From Bretschneidera sinensis (Eukaryota; Streptophyta; Magnoliopsida; Brassicales; Akaniaceae): 64,000 nucleotides of DNA. The stretch is taken from positions 84,826,001 through 84,890,000 of the forward strand of contig CM043698.1 in NCBI GenBank assembly GCA_023935145.1. Direction: 5' to 3'. The position numbers and the translations under genes are program-made. Below are positions 1 through 12,000 of this stretch, one piece after another. The stretch's first letter is position 1. Each line of letters starts with the position of its first letter. The notes under the pieces are model-generated. The model was not told the origin of the DNA and searched no databases. It worked only from the letters and a program-made list of their open reading frames with translations.

Positions 1-3000
1 AATGGAGGATTTCGCTAAAAAATATGGAGCTTTGAATCCTTCTCAGTTTGTTGATGTAATCTCTCTTGTGGGCGACAAAGCTGATAATATTCCAGGTTAT
101 TTATCATCCTCCTTTTGAAGGATCAAATAACAAATGAAGTATTAGTGACTTAGTGTACCTTTTGTAGCTTGAGAATGTGGTAACTTTATTTTACCAGTTA
201 TTATTTATAGTAAGAGGCACTCTATGGCATCGAAGTAGTTTATCTTGTACTAACTAATATGCAGACATTGTTAGATAGTCATGCATAGTTTTTTATTTGG
301 ATGTGAAAATGTAATTATGAACCAAGGAATTTAGGTAACTTAGATGAAAGCAGGTCAAACAAGAAATTATATGATCATTACATATTTTTGGGTGACTAGA
401 CTTTTGAAGGAAATCCCTCTTGATGTTTAAATGTGGAAATTAATGCTTGTTGTGAATTGCTTGAGGTATTCGTGTGGAAAATATGAGAAATTGTGGTTTC
501 TTATACCATTATCCAATACCATGTTCCGTTCTGTTGCATGGCCACAATGTTATCTGGTATTACTCTTGAGGTTTCAGATCACTGACGTCAGTTTATGTAA
601 ATGCTATAATGGAAGAAAATCAAAATGCAAGGAATATGTTTTATTTATCAGGCTTAAGAGATGCAGAAATTAAACCCTTTGAAAAGCCGTGTTTTAATTT
701 GAAGAAGGATACACATAAGCTATTAGGCTTGTGTCTTCCATGATACCGAATCAATTATAATACAACTATGCTTTGTGGGTGATGCTTTTTTTGTGTTCAT
801 TTCTTAATTAAAATTGAATTTTTTGAAAGAGGTCAAGCCTTCTTTACCCCTCATATCTTGATTCGCTACTTCACTCATCTGGGGGCTTGAATTTTGTCCA
901 AATGAGATCAGCCCATTTACATTTATTTATCTTGGATTTCAGAAGGAATGTGTCAAAAGAGAGTACAGTGCCCAGACTTACTTCAAGGAGGAAGATATTT
1001 TAGAAATTTAAAGCATATTTCTCTCTTATCTGTACTTCTTTTTCAGATCCAAACGAGATTTAAGTGATTGATGCATGAATACTTTATGCATGCAGGAGTT
1101 GAAGGCATTGGAAATGTCCATGCTGTGCAATTGATCACTAAATTTGGTATGTTAGTATATCATGTTATATTTGCTTTGAGAAAGTGAAATGAGGTTGTCC
1201 TTTAGTTCCATCCTTTATATGATAAAATTGTAAATATCTTTCTAATATTTTGAATTTTTTATGTTCTTGTGGAGCATGTTACTTTTTTTTCTTTTTTTTT
1301 TAATGGGGGTCTAGTCACGAATTTTTGGTAAGGGGGAAATTAGGAAGAGTTACTACTATGTGAAAGCTCCTCGCATTTTAAGTTAAGAGTATACTCAATA
1401 TGTAGTTCTCCATTCGTGCATATGAAAGAGGATTATGTAAAATAATTCATTCTTATTGGTTTTCAGAAAGAAATAGAATATGAGAAAAAATCATGAAATT
1501 TTGAGTATCACAAGATTGAAAATTCTCTCTTAATTGAGCAAGAGGTAAGTAATGCAAATATATTAGTATGGAAAAAAATTCAAATAAAATAAAAAAATTA
1601 AATTACAGTGACTTTGCCTGAAGTTGAGTAAAATTAGAATTTCCCTTGTTTTTGTTTCTCCTGAAATTTCTCTCATCTTCCTATCACAGTTGTAATGTGG
1701 AGAATTCCTCATTTGTACCCATAGTCTTCAAAAATTTAATTGTATAGATCATTATAATTCCCCTGAAATAATTGTTCTTATCATCCCTATTGCCTCTTGA
1801 ATTGAGGAAAACATCTCCAGTACAATTTTTCTTTTGCTTAAATGCATTTTGGACTCCAAAATTTTGGGGTATCTGGCACATAAAACCTCGAGTTTTCAGT
1901 TGTGACACATTGAACCACAAACTTCTAGAAAATGTTGCAATCCTACGTTTATCCAATTGGGCTAATGGTTTAACAAAAAATAATTTTAAAATGAGGAAAA
2001 ATATCTTAATAAAACCTAAAAAATGATGAACAAAAAACTGAAATTAAAAATTAAAAAACAAGCCCTAATCAACATCCTAATCACCATATTTATCTACTAA
2101 ATTATAATCTTCTTTTAGAAAAAATAAAAAAAACAGAAAAACTAAAATTACAAATTAAAAGCACATTAATCCTAATCGCCATTTTTCTTTATCAAACCAA
2201 TCCCACTCAATCCATGACAATTACCAAACCCTAACTCAACGTTTCAATGCACTACACGACTTGAACACATATGCAACACGCACAAGAGCTATTCGCTCCG
2301 GCTTTGAGAGATTGGTTCTCTACGATATCCCTCTGGCAAAAGAACTTTTGTTTGGCTAAGTTATCAGTGTGTTTCCAAGGTTCTTTGTGCGGATTCTAGA
2401 AAATCCACCATCTTCTCTTCCCTAGTCTCTTTGTTAATCTACCTCCTTCTTAGCAAATTATACTTCCTTTTTGTTTAGTTCCTTGTATTGTACTCTCATT
2501 CTTTGGATGCCCATCTTATACAGACCCTTCAAGAACAGAGCAGAAATCCAATTTGGGTCTTGGATGAATAGCCTCTATCAAGATTCTTGGCGGATTCCGG
2601 TTGTGGGTACAAGGAAATTTGTGTTAGCTTTCAAGTTTTTTCATGAATTTGTCATGGATTGAGTGGGATTGGTTCGTGGGTATAAGAAAATTAGCGGGTT
2701 TTTCGAGGTTCTCGATGAAATTGTGGTGGAACAAGTTTTGATTTGGGGCTCTATTTCGGTTCGAGAATATGTGGCTCAAAGTGGATGGCTTTAAGGATTT
2801 TATTAAAGGGTGGTGGGATGGTTGGGATGTGGAAGGTTATGGTGCCTTTGTGATAGCTTCGATACTAAGGGCATTTAAAGGTGAATTGAAGAGATGGAAG
2901 AAGGATACCTTTTGGAATGTTAAATCTACTCTTAATTCCTTAGTGGGATAGATGAGTGGCTTGATGAATAAAAGGTGGTTGTGGGCCTTTCTAGTGCAAA

Positions 3001-6000
3001 CAAGGAGAGAAGGGTTTAGGTTAAGGAGTCATCTAAGGTTATCTACAGAAGTTTCAAAAGCAAAAATCTAAAGAAATTTGGCTTTGGGATGGTGATACAC
3101 TAAGTTCTTTCACAGGATGGCTAATGGCCATTGAAGGCATAATTTTTTGGGCTCCATTAAGGTCAATGACTCTTTGTTTGAGAGGGGATAAAGGATGCCA
3201 TTGTGGGTTCTACAAGATTCTTTACACGGAGGTTTGTGATGGTCGACCGAATTTGGGTGGACTTTGATCGCATTGATGGTGTGGAGGCAAGTTGGCTTGA
3301 GCGCCCTTTTGATGAGGAGAAGATTCTTGCTGGTCCAGTATTGGCGATGTTTGGGTTCAGCTTAAAGCCACTTTAGGTTGGAGCTTATTTTTTAAAATTT
3401 GCCAAAAACTTAGTCAAATTGAATCAAACCTTATCAAATTTCATAATCAATTAATAGGTGGTTTGATTTGATTTGTTTAGTTTTTTGAAAAATTTTAAAA
3501 AAATAAGTTTTACTTAAAGTTGGCTTTAAACTAGACCCAAACATCGCCATTAGGTAATAAGGCCCTAAACCCAATTGGTTTCTATATGGCCTTTTTGCCA
3601 CAAAACTGAGGAGTTATGAAGAGGGACATCATTGGACTCTCTACGGAGTTTTATGCTTCTCGCAAGTTTGTGGGAAGCCTTAATTATATTTTCATTGTTC
3701 ATATCCTGAAGGATGTCAGTGCTACTAATATTAAGAATTTTCGGCAAGTTAGTCTTTCGAGGTGTATTTGTAAGTTGTTATTGAAGGTTTTTACTCGTAG
3801 ATTGAAGAAAGTGATCAGGAAAGGGTTGAGTCCACACCAAAATGCTTTTATTGAGGGGAGGAAAATTATGGATGTTGTGTTGATTACCAATAAGTAAAGA
3901 GAGGGTGGGGTGATTTTGGCAGCTTGATATGGAATTGGCTAATGACCATGTTTGTTGACTTTGTTCTTTTCTTATTGAGAAGGATGGGTTTCACGAAAAA
4001 TGGTTGAAATGGATTTCAAAATATATCATTTGTTCTCTATTTTAGTGAGCAAGAGTCCTTTCGGTTTCTTTAAAGCTTCCAAGGGTCTTAGACATAGGGA
4101 TCTTTTGTCTCTTTTTTTTCACTTTGGTGATGGAGACTTTTAGTATGATATTTTTTAGAGTGGTTGATGGAGTTCTTTTGTGTGGCTTCAAGGTGGGGAG
4201 AAATGGAGGGAGTGTGAATGTATCTCATCTTCTCTTTATGGATAACATGATTGTGTTTTGTGGAGTGGAGGCAGTTCAAATTCTTCATCTTCATTATGTC
4301 CTTTGGTGCTTTGAGGTGGTTTTGGGGCTTAAGATTAATCTTAAGTAGAAGTGATTTAATTCCTTTGTGTGAGAATATTAATGGCCGTTTTCGAAGGTCT
4401 TAAACGGGATCCTTTGTCTCTTTTTTTTCACTTTGGTGATGGAGGTCTTTAGTGTTGCTTCAAGGTGGGAGAAATGGAGGGAGTGTGAATGTGTCTCATC
4501 TACTCTTTATTGAGGATACAATTGTGTTGTGTGGAGCGAAGGTGCTTCAAATTCTTCATGTTCGTTATGTCCTTTTGTGCGTCGAGGTAGTTTTGGGGTT
4601 TTAGATTAATCTTAGTTGAAGCGATTTAATTCCTCTTGGTGAGAATATCAATGGTAATTTTTCTTGTTGCATTATTGGGTTGCAATGTGGGGTCTCTCCT
4701 CATTACCTATCTCATGCTCCTTGAGACAAAATTCAAAGTCGAGTGTGTGGGACTCTATTATTGAAAGGTTGAGAAGAGTTTAGTCGGGTGGAGCATCATT
4801 ATCTCTCAAAAGGAGGTGAACTCATTCTCATCAAAAACACCATTTCAAGCCTCCCCATTTATTTTATGTCGCTCTCCCCTGTTCCTTCCTCGGTGGCTAA
4901 TCGGTTGGAGAGCATTCGAAGAAGTGTAATTTGGGAAAATACGAGGGAGAATTATAAAGATCACTTGGTTAAATGGGGTATGGTTACTCAACCGTTGGAA
5001 ATAGGAGGTTTAAGCATTAAATTTCACCTTGTTCAACAAAGCTCTTCTTGGATAATGGTTATGAAAATTCATGGTGGAGAGAAATCATCTATGGCGGAAA
5101 GTGTTAGAGGCTAAGTTCAAGGCGAAGCTAATGGGTGGATATCTAAGGAACGGAGGGGGGCTTATGATGTGGTTTGGAAGTGAAATATGTGGGATGATTT
5201 GTTTCCTTGTGTCTCCATTTTGGTGGGTGATGGTGAAAGAACCTGGCTTTGGCACGATATTTGGCGTGCGAACGCTTCTTTAATAGTCCAATTCCATATG
5301 GTTTTGCTTTGGTGACAGACAATGATGTCCTCATTAGTTCTTGCATTTCTTTGTCCAATCATATGATTTCATGATATGTTCCTTTTATCTGCAATGCACA
5401 TGATTGTGAGCTTGCAAGTGTGGAAAGTTTCTCGGAGACCTTATATGACAGTCATTTTGATGAGGATAGAGAAGATTGGGTTTAGTGGAAGGTTAAATTG
5501 GACAAGGGATTTGAGGTGAAGTCTTTTTATAAAGTCCTTATGGATGAGATTCCATTTAAGGGTTGACAATACTTCTCGTGGAAAGCTATTTGGAATTCTT
5601 TTACCCCTAAGAAAGTTTGTTTCTTTTGTGGGAAACATCTTTGGAGAAGATTCTTACTATTGATAATCTAAAGTGCTTGTTAATAAATGTTACATTTGTA
5701 AAGATTGTGCCGAATTCGTGATTCATTTTTAGTAGGAGTGTCCGTTGGCTAGAAGCTTGTGGGAAATGGCTTAGTAGCATTTTGGGTGTTTCTTGGGTGG
5801 TTGTATGTTTTATGAAGGATGAAGTGTAGGCTTGGAGTGGTATTCACGCTTATAAGAAGTTAAAGAAGGTGTACTCTTTTATTTCCCTCTATTTTTTTGC
5901 TAGCTTTGCATTAGAGGAATACAAGGGTTTTTGATAGTGAAGAGAGGTCTAAGATTTGTTAAGAGATGGATTATGTTTCAACCCCTTATTTTTTGGTTTA

Positions 6001-9000
6001 AGAGTAATTCTTTTGTTAATTATGAAGATCTCATAGATTTTGTAGATTTATAATTTTTGTACACGAGTTGCACCCCCTGGGTGCTTTATTTATACAACTT
6101 TAAATATAAAAGGAAAGTCTTGTAATGGGTGGAAGTGAATTGGGGTTGATGTAGATTTGAGGCTGAGAAGAGAAGAAAAAAATTTCAGTTAGGGTTGCTT
6201 TCAGTTTTTTAATTAAATTTTATTTAAGTTTGTTTTATTTATTTTTATGTTTTGTTTTTTATTTAAATTATTTTTTGTTAATTTCTTTAGTCCAATTGGA
6301 CTGAAACGTAGGATTGCAACATTTTTTTGGAGGTTCTTGGTTCAATGTGTCACAATTGAAAAATCATGATTTATGTGCAAGATACCCCAAAATCTTGGGC
6401 ACCAAAATGCATTTAAGCCGCCTTCTTTCTCCTTATATGGAGTTGTGAACTCTACCTTCATTCTAACTTCCAAATAACTGCTTTAAGAGGGGAGACAAGT
6501 GGCTTTTTCAACAATGAAGTTTGGGAAGGGGGTTTAGTACTCTCATCTAACTCCGGGGGATATCATTGTATTTACTCAAGAAGAAATAAAGGAGGGGGGG
6601 GGGTGGGTAAGAGCTATGTCAGTGTACCTATTATAATGTGAAATATACACATTTTATAATGCATTATATTAGCTCCTATATTCTTTTCTAGATAAGTAAA
6701 TGTGTTAGGAGTGTAGGGTTATAAGAGTATTACTCTAATCTCTCAATGTTATGTTCTCTATATAAATTACTACTAACCCCAAAGTTAGTAGATCCTTTTA
6801 TGCCTCCATAACACTCAGCCACCCTCTCTGTGTACTTTTTGTCCCTCTTTTCCCCCTCTTCCTTCATTGTATAAACCCTAAATCTAAACTAGAACATGGT
6901 ATTAAAGCGTCCTTCGGATACTGGGTGAACTCTCTGGCGAATGTTGCCTCTATCTTGCGAATTATGTCCTCTCTGGTCATCTTTTCTTTTGTGTTTCTGT
7001 CTTCTCCGGTATGTTCTGTTGTCTCCCTTGGGTTATGTTCAGTTTCTCCTCTTCTCCAACGATTTCCGTCATCATCTGTTTGGTGTGCCTTCTTCTCAGG
7101 CTTTGGTTCGCGTCGTGCCGGCGACCAAACCTTAGTCTCCAGTGCTCCTTTTCGGCCATTGGATGTTGTCTAATCTCTAGCGACCTGTTTTGCTATCTCA
7201 TGATCCGTTTTTTGACTCGGATCCAACAACCTGACTCAGATCTGTTTGCCCTTTGTTGACTCGATCCAAATCACATGGATGTGAAGAACACAATCACATA
7301 GTTGTTTGGAGAAAACTGATTTTTCATTCATTCAAAAGTTAACTACAAATATAAGGTTCTTTTTTACTATATAAGGCAAACCCTAGCCCTATTGATGTAA
7401 AATTACTAAACTACCCCAACGATTATTATAATTAAAAAATTACCCCCAAATCAAAGTAGCCCCTAATTCTCAAATTCAAAGCCTTAAATCTATTCTTCAT
7501 TGTGTACTCCATAGTTCTCCACAACTTTGAGAAAACCGGACCTCGAGTTGAGAATTGATAAAGTGTCAAGATCTCTTAGGCTTGGAGTAACAAATGGTAA
7601 TCATGAAATTCTTTAAAATCGAGGTCACTGGTAGATGAAAAAAATATGGCTGAGAATGTCAATCGTAGAGGCGCTTCAAAACAAAATAGCATGATAAAAT
7701 CAATTGTCAGAGCTTTCATATCAACCATGACCTCGAGCTTGTCTTCAACTTTGTCTTGAACATTTTCAACATCCTCAATATGCTCAATCAATTCATCCTT
7801 ATGTTGGACTGGCTCAATTGAGATGAGCTCGCATGGAACTTGCTCAAAACATGCAACCTCAATTGGAATATCTTCATCCTTCGTAGCTTAATCTTTGCTT
7901 GGGCCATGCTCATATATCAAAATCTCTATACGCTGCTCTTCTAGGTCTTCTCTATCATCATTTGATGCCTCAATGACAATAGGTTTTGATTGATCAATTT
8001 CTGGATCATCTTGAACATCTAAAGTCTTGCACAATTTTTTACTTTCCTTCACCAACTTAATATCTTCTCTAGATTTTCGAATGAAGCTATTGAGCTAGGC
8101 TTTCGTTCTATCATAAGCTCATCATGTGTACCTGTTAATGCCGAAAATCTGCCATATGAGTTCACGGACCCCACACACATGAAAGACACATAAATTAAAA
8201 AGTCCTTATCCGGTGCCCAAGTTAGGATAGGGCTTAAAGAGATAAACCGGAGAATATTTTGTGTAAGTTGTGAATGAATATCTTTGATGGTGAGAGTCCT
8301 CTTATATAGTGTTTTGGAGTAAAATCTAATTAGGAGGGTGATTGATTACTTTAGTGTTGTGATAGGAATAATATTCCCTTAGATAAGATTGGAGTTATCC
8401 GTAAGTTCGATTTGTTTAAATAAAAGCTTATCTATAAGTTGGAGTGGCAGAGTGGTATCAGGACATTGTTATGGAATTGCCGTTATGCTCGTTGCCAAAT
8501 TTCAGCGTTAGATTGGCTACTGAGCCGTAAAATTACTATTTTGCTCTTGGAGGCTTCCATTTGTTGTAATATCATTGGAGAGTGAATTTTCTACTACATC
8601 ATATACCCCTCAACTTTCTTGCGTGCAGTTATACATTCGAGGAAGTAGAGTTTGTTTGGAATGATTTCTTTGTGTCGTGCAGTTCTGACATCTTTTGGGT
8701 ACCCGGGTACTAAGAAGGAGAGAAGTACACTTAAAGTTGTCTGAGCAATTTAAAGGATAGTGCAGGGTTATCTTTTGAATATCTTGTGCTTGAAGAGGCC
8801 TAATAGCTCGGCTACTTGCTTAGGAGGGAATGTAAACTCTAAGGAGGCCTACTAGCTCGACGCTGCCCCCTTGGAAGGGAGAGTGATAAGTCTGTGGAGC
8901 TCAATCTTGAGCTAAGTTCCTTGAAGCAAGGTGAGTAACGAATCCAAGCAGTATGAACTTGAGTGGAGTGCCTCGAAGCAAGGTATGTAACGAGTCTGAG

Positions 9001-12000
9001 TGAAGAAACGAAGTTGTTGAAACGAAACTGGTGAAGAAACGAAGCTATTGGAGAAACCAAGCTGGATGAACTGAGGTATTTGAGTATTTTGGAATTTGTA
9101 TCTCATCTTGTCGAGTGCTTTTGTTTGTTTGAGTTTGGGGCGTGTTTTAGGCCTTTTGATGCAGAAATAATCGTATTTTCTTTAACTGTTTGTAAGAAAC
9201 TTGCTCGAGGAAGTCGAATTTCAAAATTCGGAGGTTGGTTTCGGAAAAAGGAGGCTAAAAAACTTTAGGAATTGATTTGTACAAGTTTGAAACCAAGCTT
9301 GATTTTGGTGAATCGGCTGGTCAAATATTAGTCAAAACTAGTGGTTTGTGAAGAAACAAATATGTGCAAGTTGAATTTTGAAATTCTGAGCTCAGATTTG
9401 AAACGAGCTCGTCATAAAACCTTAGAAACCGGTCTTGTTGGATCTAAAACCGGATTAAAAGTAGCTAAACTGAATGGTTAAAGTGGTGAACCGATTGGTC
9501 AAACCTTGTTGAACAAGCTGGTTTGAGTCAACTGACATGGCAATGATGTGGCGCATAGGTGGCGATGATATGGCGCTTAGGTGACATTGCTATGGCAATG
9601 ACATGGTGCTTATGTGGCGTTGACTAGGTGTTGACGGACCATTTACATACTGACACATGGTTGAATTGCATCATCTTTTAAGATTTATTAAAAATTTGAG
9701 TGTCCAATGAAATTTTGAAATGTGGCAAGGACTTTTGAGAAGTAAGGAAAATCTTATTGTCCAATGAAAATCGGACATGTGGCATTGATAGATAAGTGAA
9801 ATTTGAATCATCTAGTTAGAGCTTGAAAATGGCGACAACATGTTATCTTAAAGATAAGATAAATCGTGAGTTTTCATTGAAAATAGAACACGTGCCTGGC
9901 AAGATAGATTTTAGAGATAATGGTAATCTTATTGTCTAATAAAAATTGGACATGTGATGGAAATTCTTTTTTATAGTTTTAAAGAAGTCGACCTCTTCGT
10001 GTAGCAATTTTCCTGTGGCCGAAGAACTGGTTTAGCCTTGAAACTTCGTTGGCGTGCTCGAGAGAGGATGCCGAGGCACCCTGTGGTGGTGGCGGCGTCT
10101 TTTGATGGCCGAATTTTCACATATCATTGGTCAAAGTTTATTTTCTGACGAAGATCTGGGGTGTCTCGGGACGGTTTTTCGACGTCCGATCTTCATAAAA
10201 TTTATCACACTTGTAGATCAGAGTCCGACGAATCTGGTTGTGTGACTTGATCTGAATTTTAATGGTCAGATTTCGACAGATCTAACGGTTAAAAGTTTGT
10301 TTTTTCGACGAACTTTAACGGCTCCGATGGATGACTTTGCGACATCTGATCATTGTGGAACTTTGCAGACATGTAAATGAGAGGCTAGAGAATCTGTTTG
10401 TGTGGCCTGATCTGAATTTTGACGGTCGAATTTTGACAAATTTGACTGTCAAAATTTCGTTTTCCCTACGAACTTTAATTGTTCCGATGGAGGACTTTAC
10501 AACGTCCGATCGTCATAAAACTTTGTAAGGTGGTAGATGTGGAGGTGGATAACGTAGTGGTGTATTCTGATTGGATCGTTGACTGTTGGATTTTTACATA
10601 TTTAACTATAAAGCTCTTGTATTCGACGATATTTTTGGTAGTGCACAAGGACTTTTATTAGATCTGATGAGATTTTTGTAGCGGCGGATTGGTGGCTCAT
10701 CTATTAACGGCATATTGAGAAAATAAAATTTTTGTTGTTTCTCTATTGATGCTGGAGCTCAAGGACCCTGCACACATGAAAGACATGTAAACTAGGAGAT
10801 AAACCGGAGAATATTTGGTTTAAGTTGTGAATAAATACCTTTGATGGTGGGAGCCCTCTTATATAGTGTTTTGGAGTAGAATCCAATTAGGACAATGACT
10901 GATCATTTTGGTGTTGTGATAGGAATAATATTTTCATAGATAAGATTGGAGTTATCCATGAGCTGGATTTGTTTAAATAAGAGTTTATTTATAAGTTGAA
11001 GTGGTAGAGTAGTATCAGGTCATTAGTATGGAATTACCGTTATGCACTTTGCCAAATTTCGGCGTTAGATTGGCTACTCTGTCAATCGCGAAATTATTAT
11101 TTTGCCTTTGGAGGCTGCCACGTGTTGTAATATCATTGAAGAGCGAATTTTCCCCTACATCAGTACCATACTCATCATAAGCTCCATAAGCATGATCGTG
11201 TTCAACACAATCATCATAAGCATCTCTTGGAGCATAATAGCAGTTTTTATAAGCACGACCTTCATCATCATAAATGTAATCATCATAACTATTCAAATAA
11301 TGGATATCTCGATAACTGCATTCATACTTGTTGAAATTAAGAATTGAAAAGAATTTTGTATTATTAATTGATTATCTTAATACATTTTAACAGTCCTATA
11401 TATAAACTTATGAATATCAAACCTAATAGGATTAGGAGACATCAACTAGATAAGACAGAGACATTAACTAAGTAACCTACTAGGACACATAATAGGAAAC
11501 ATAATTAGTACTCTCAACATAAACCTGATTATAACTCTCAACAATACTCATATCAGCTTTTCAATTCTTTAAGTCGTCTTTCGTCATGGCTAACCTAATA
11601 TTTAAGTTCCTCATACTTTTCCTTCATGCTTTGGGGAAGGTAATGCCACAATATTTGATCCTTTTGGATTTTAATACATCCAAACAGGGGTAGTCAATGG
11701 AAAGTTTAGCTTGCATGGTTTGATTTTTTTTCCAAGTGCGAGTAGACATTGTAACAAACGAAAACTAAGACCACTCATACATGTCTTTTTCTTTAAATCA
11801 GAAAATCAGAAAATAGGGCAACAAAAATACTTCTCCTACAAAAATCTCATTAAAATACCTCTCCTTTCTTGCTCTTTTATTTTTTAATCAAAGAACAAAG
11901 TAACAAAAGCATTACTGTAAGTCAAACAAAAGAGGAGGCAGCAACCTTTTTTTTTTTGCTACCTCTATTTTTTTTTTCTTTCCTGTTTTCCTTCATTTTT

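Larger units (their letters stand above)
1836..6418. mobile_element. 4.6 kb inverted-repeat element enclosing LINE remnants
   Basis: The left arm (1836 to about 1968) and right arm (about 6288-6418) are reverse complements of each other over about 130 bp. They share GCTTAAATGCATTTTGG at the outer ends, GTGACACATTGAACCA and TTGCAATCCTACGTTT further in, and looser AT-rich similarity beyond. Arms this long suggest a Mutator-like or foldback element. AAATGCATTT at both ends is palindromic, so it can be read either as arm terminus or as a 10-bp target duplication; the sequence cannot decide. No transposase gene was found inside; the coding remnants are LINE-type. Confidence 0.6.
8133..11162 (+). 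mobile_element. 3.03 kb coding-free LTR retrotransposon with TSD GTACC
   Basis: The 5' LTR is 8133-8601 (TGTTAATG...CTACATCA). The 3' LTR is about 10735-11162 (ending CCTACATCA). The copies share TAAACCGGAGAATATTT, CTCTTATATAGTGTTTTGGAG and GTTAGATTGGCTACT. A 5-bp target duplication GTACC flanks it (8128-8132 and 11163-11167). It split an older minus-strand reading frame: AAGCTCATCA and CATCATAAGCTC remain on the two sides. The interior (about 2.1 kb) has no recognisable gag or pol and consists largely of degenerate short tandem repeats, as in LARD/TRIM-like non-autonomous elements. The plus orientation is inferred from a purine-rich, poly-A stretch before the 3' LTR and is uncertain; no convincing primer-binding site was seen. 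Confidence 0.8.

Noticed and set aside
431..673. Plus-strand 80-residue frame in intron 1
   Set aside because: The flanking exons splice across it in frame; no domain or coding bias was apparent.
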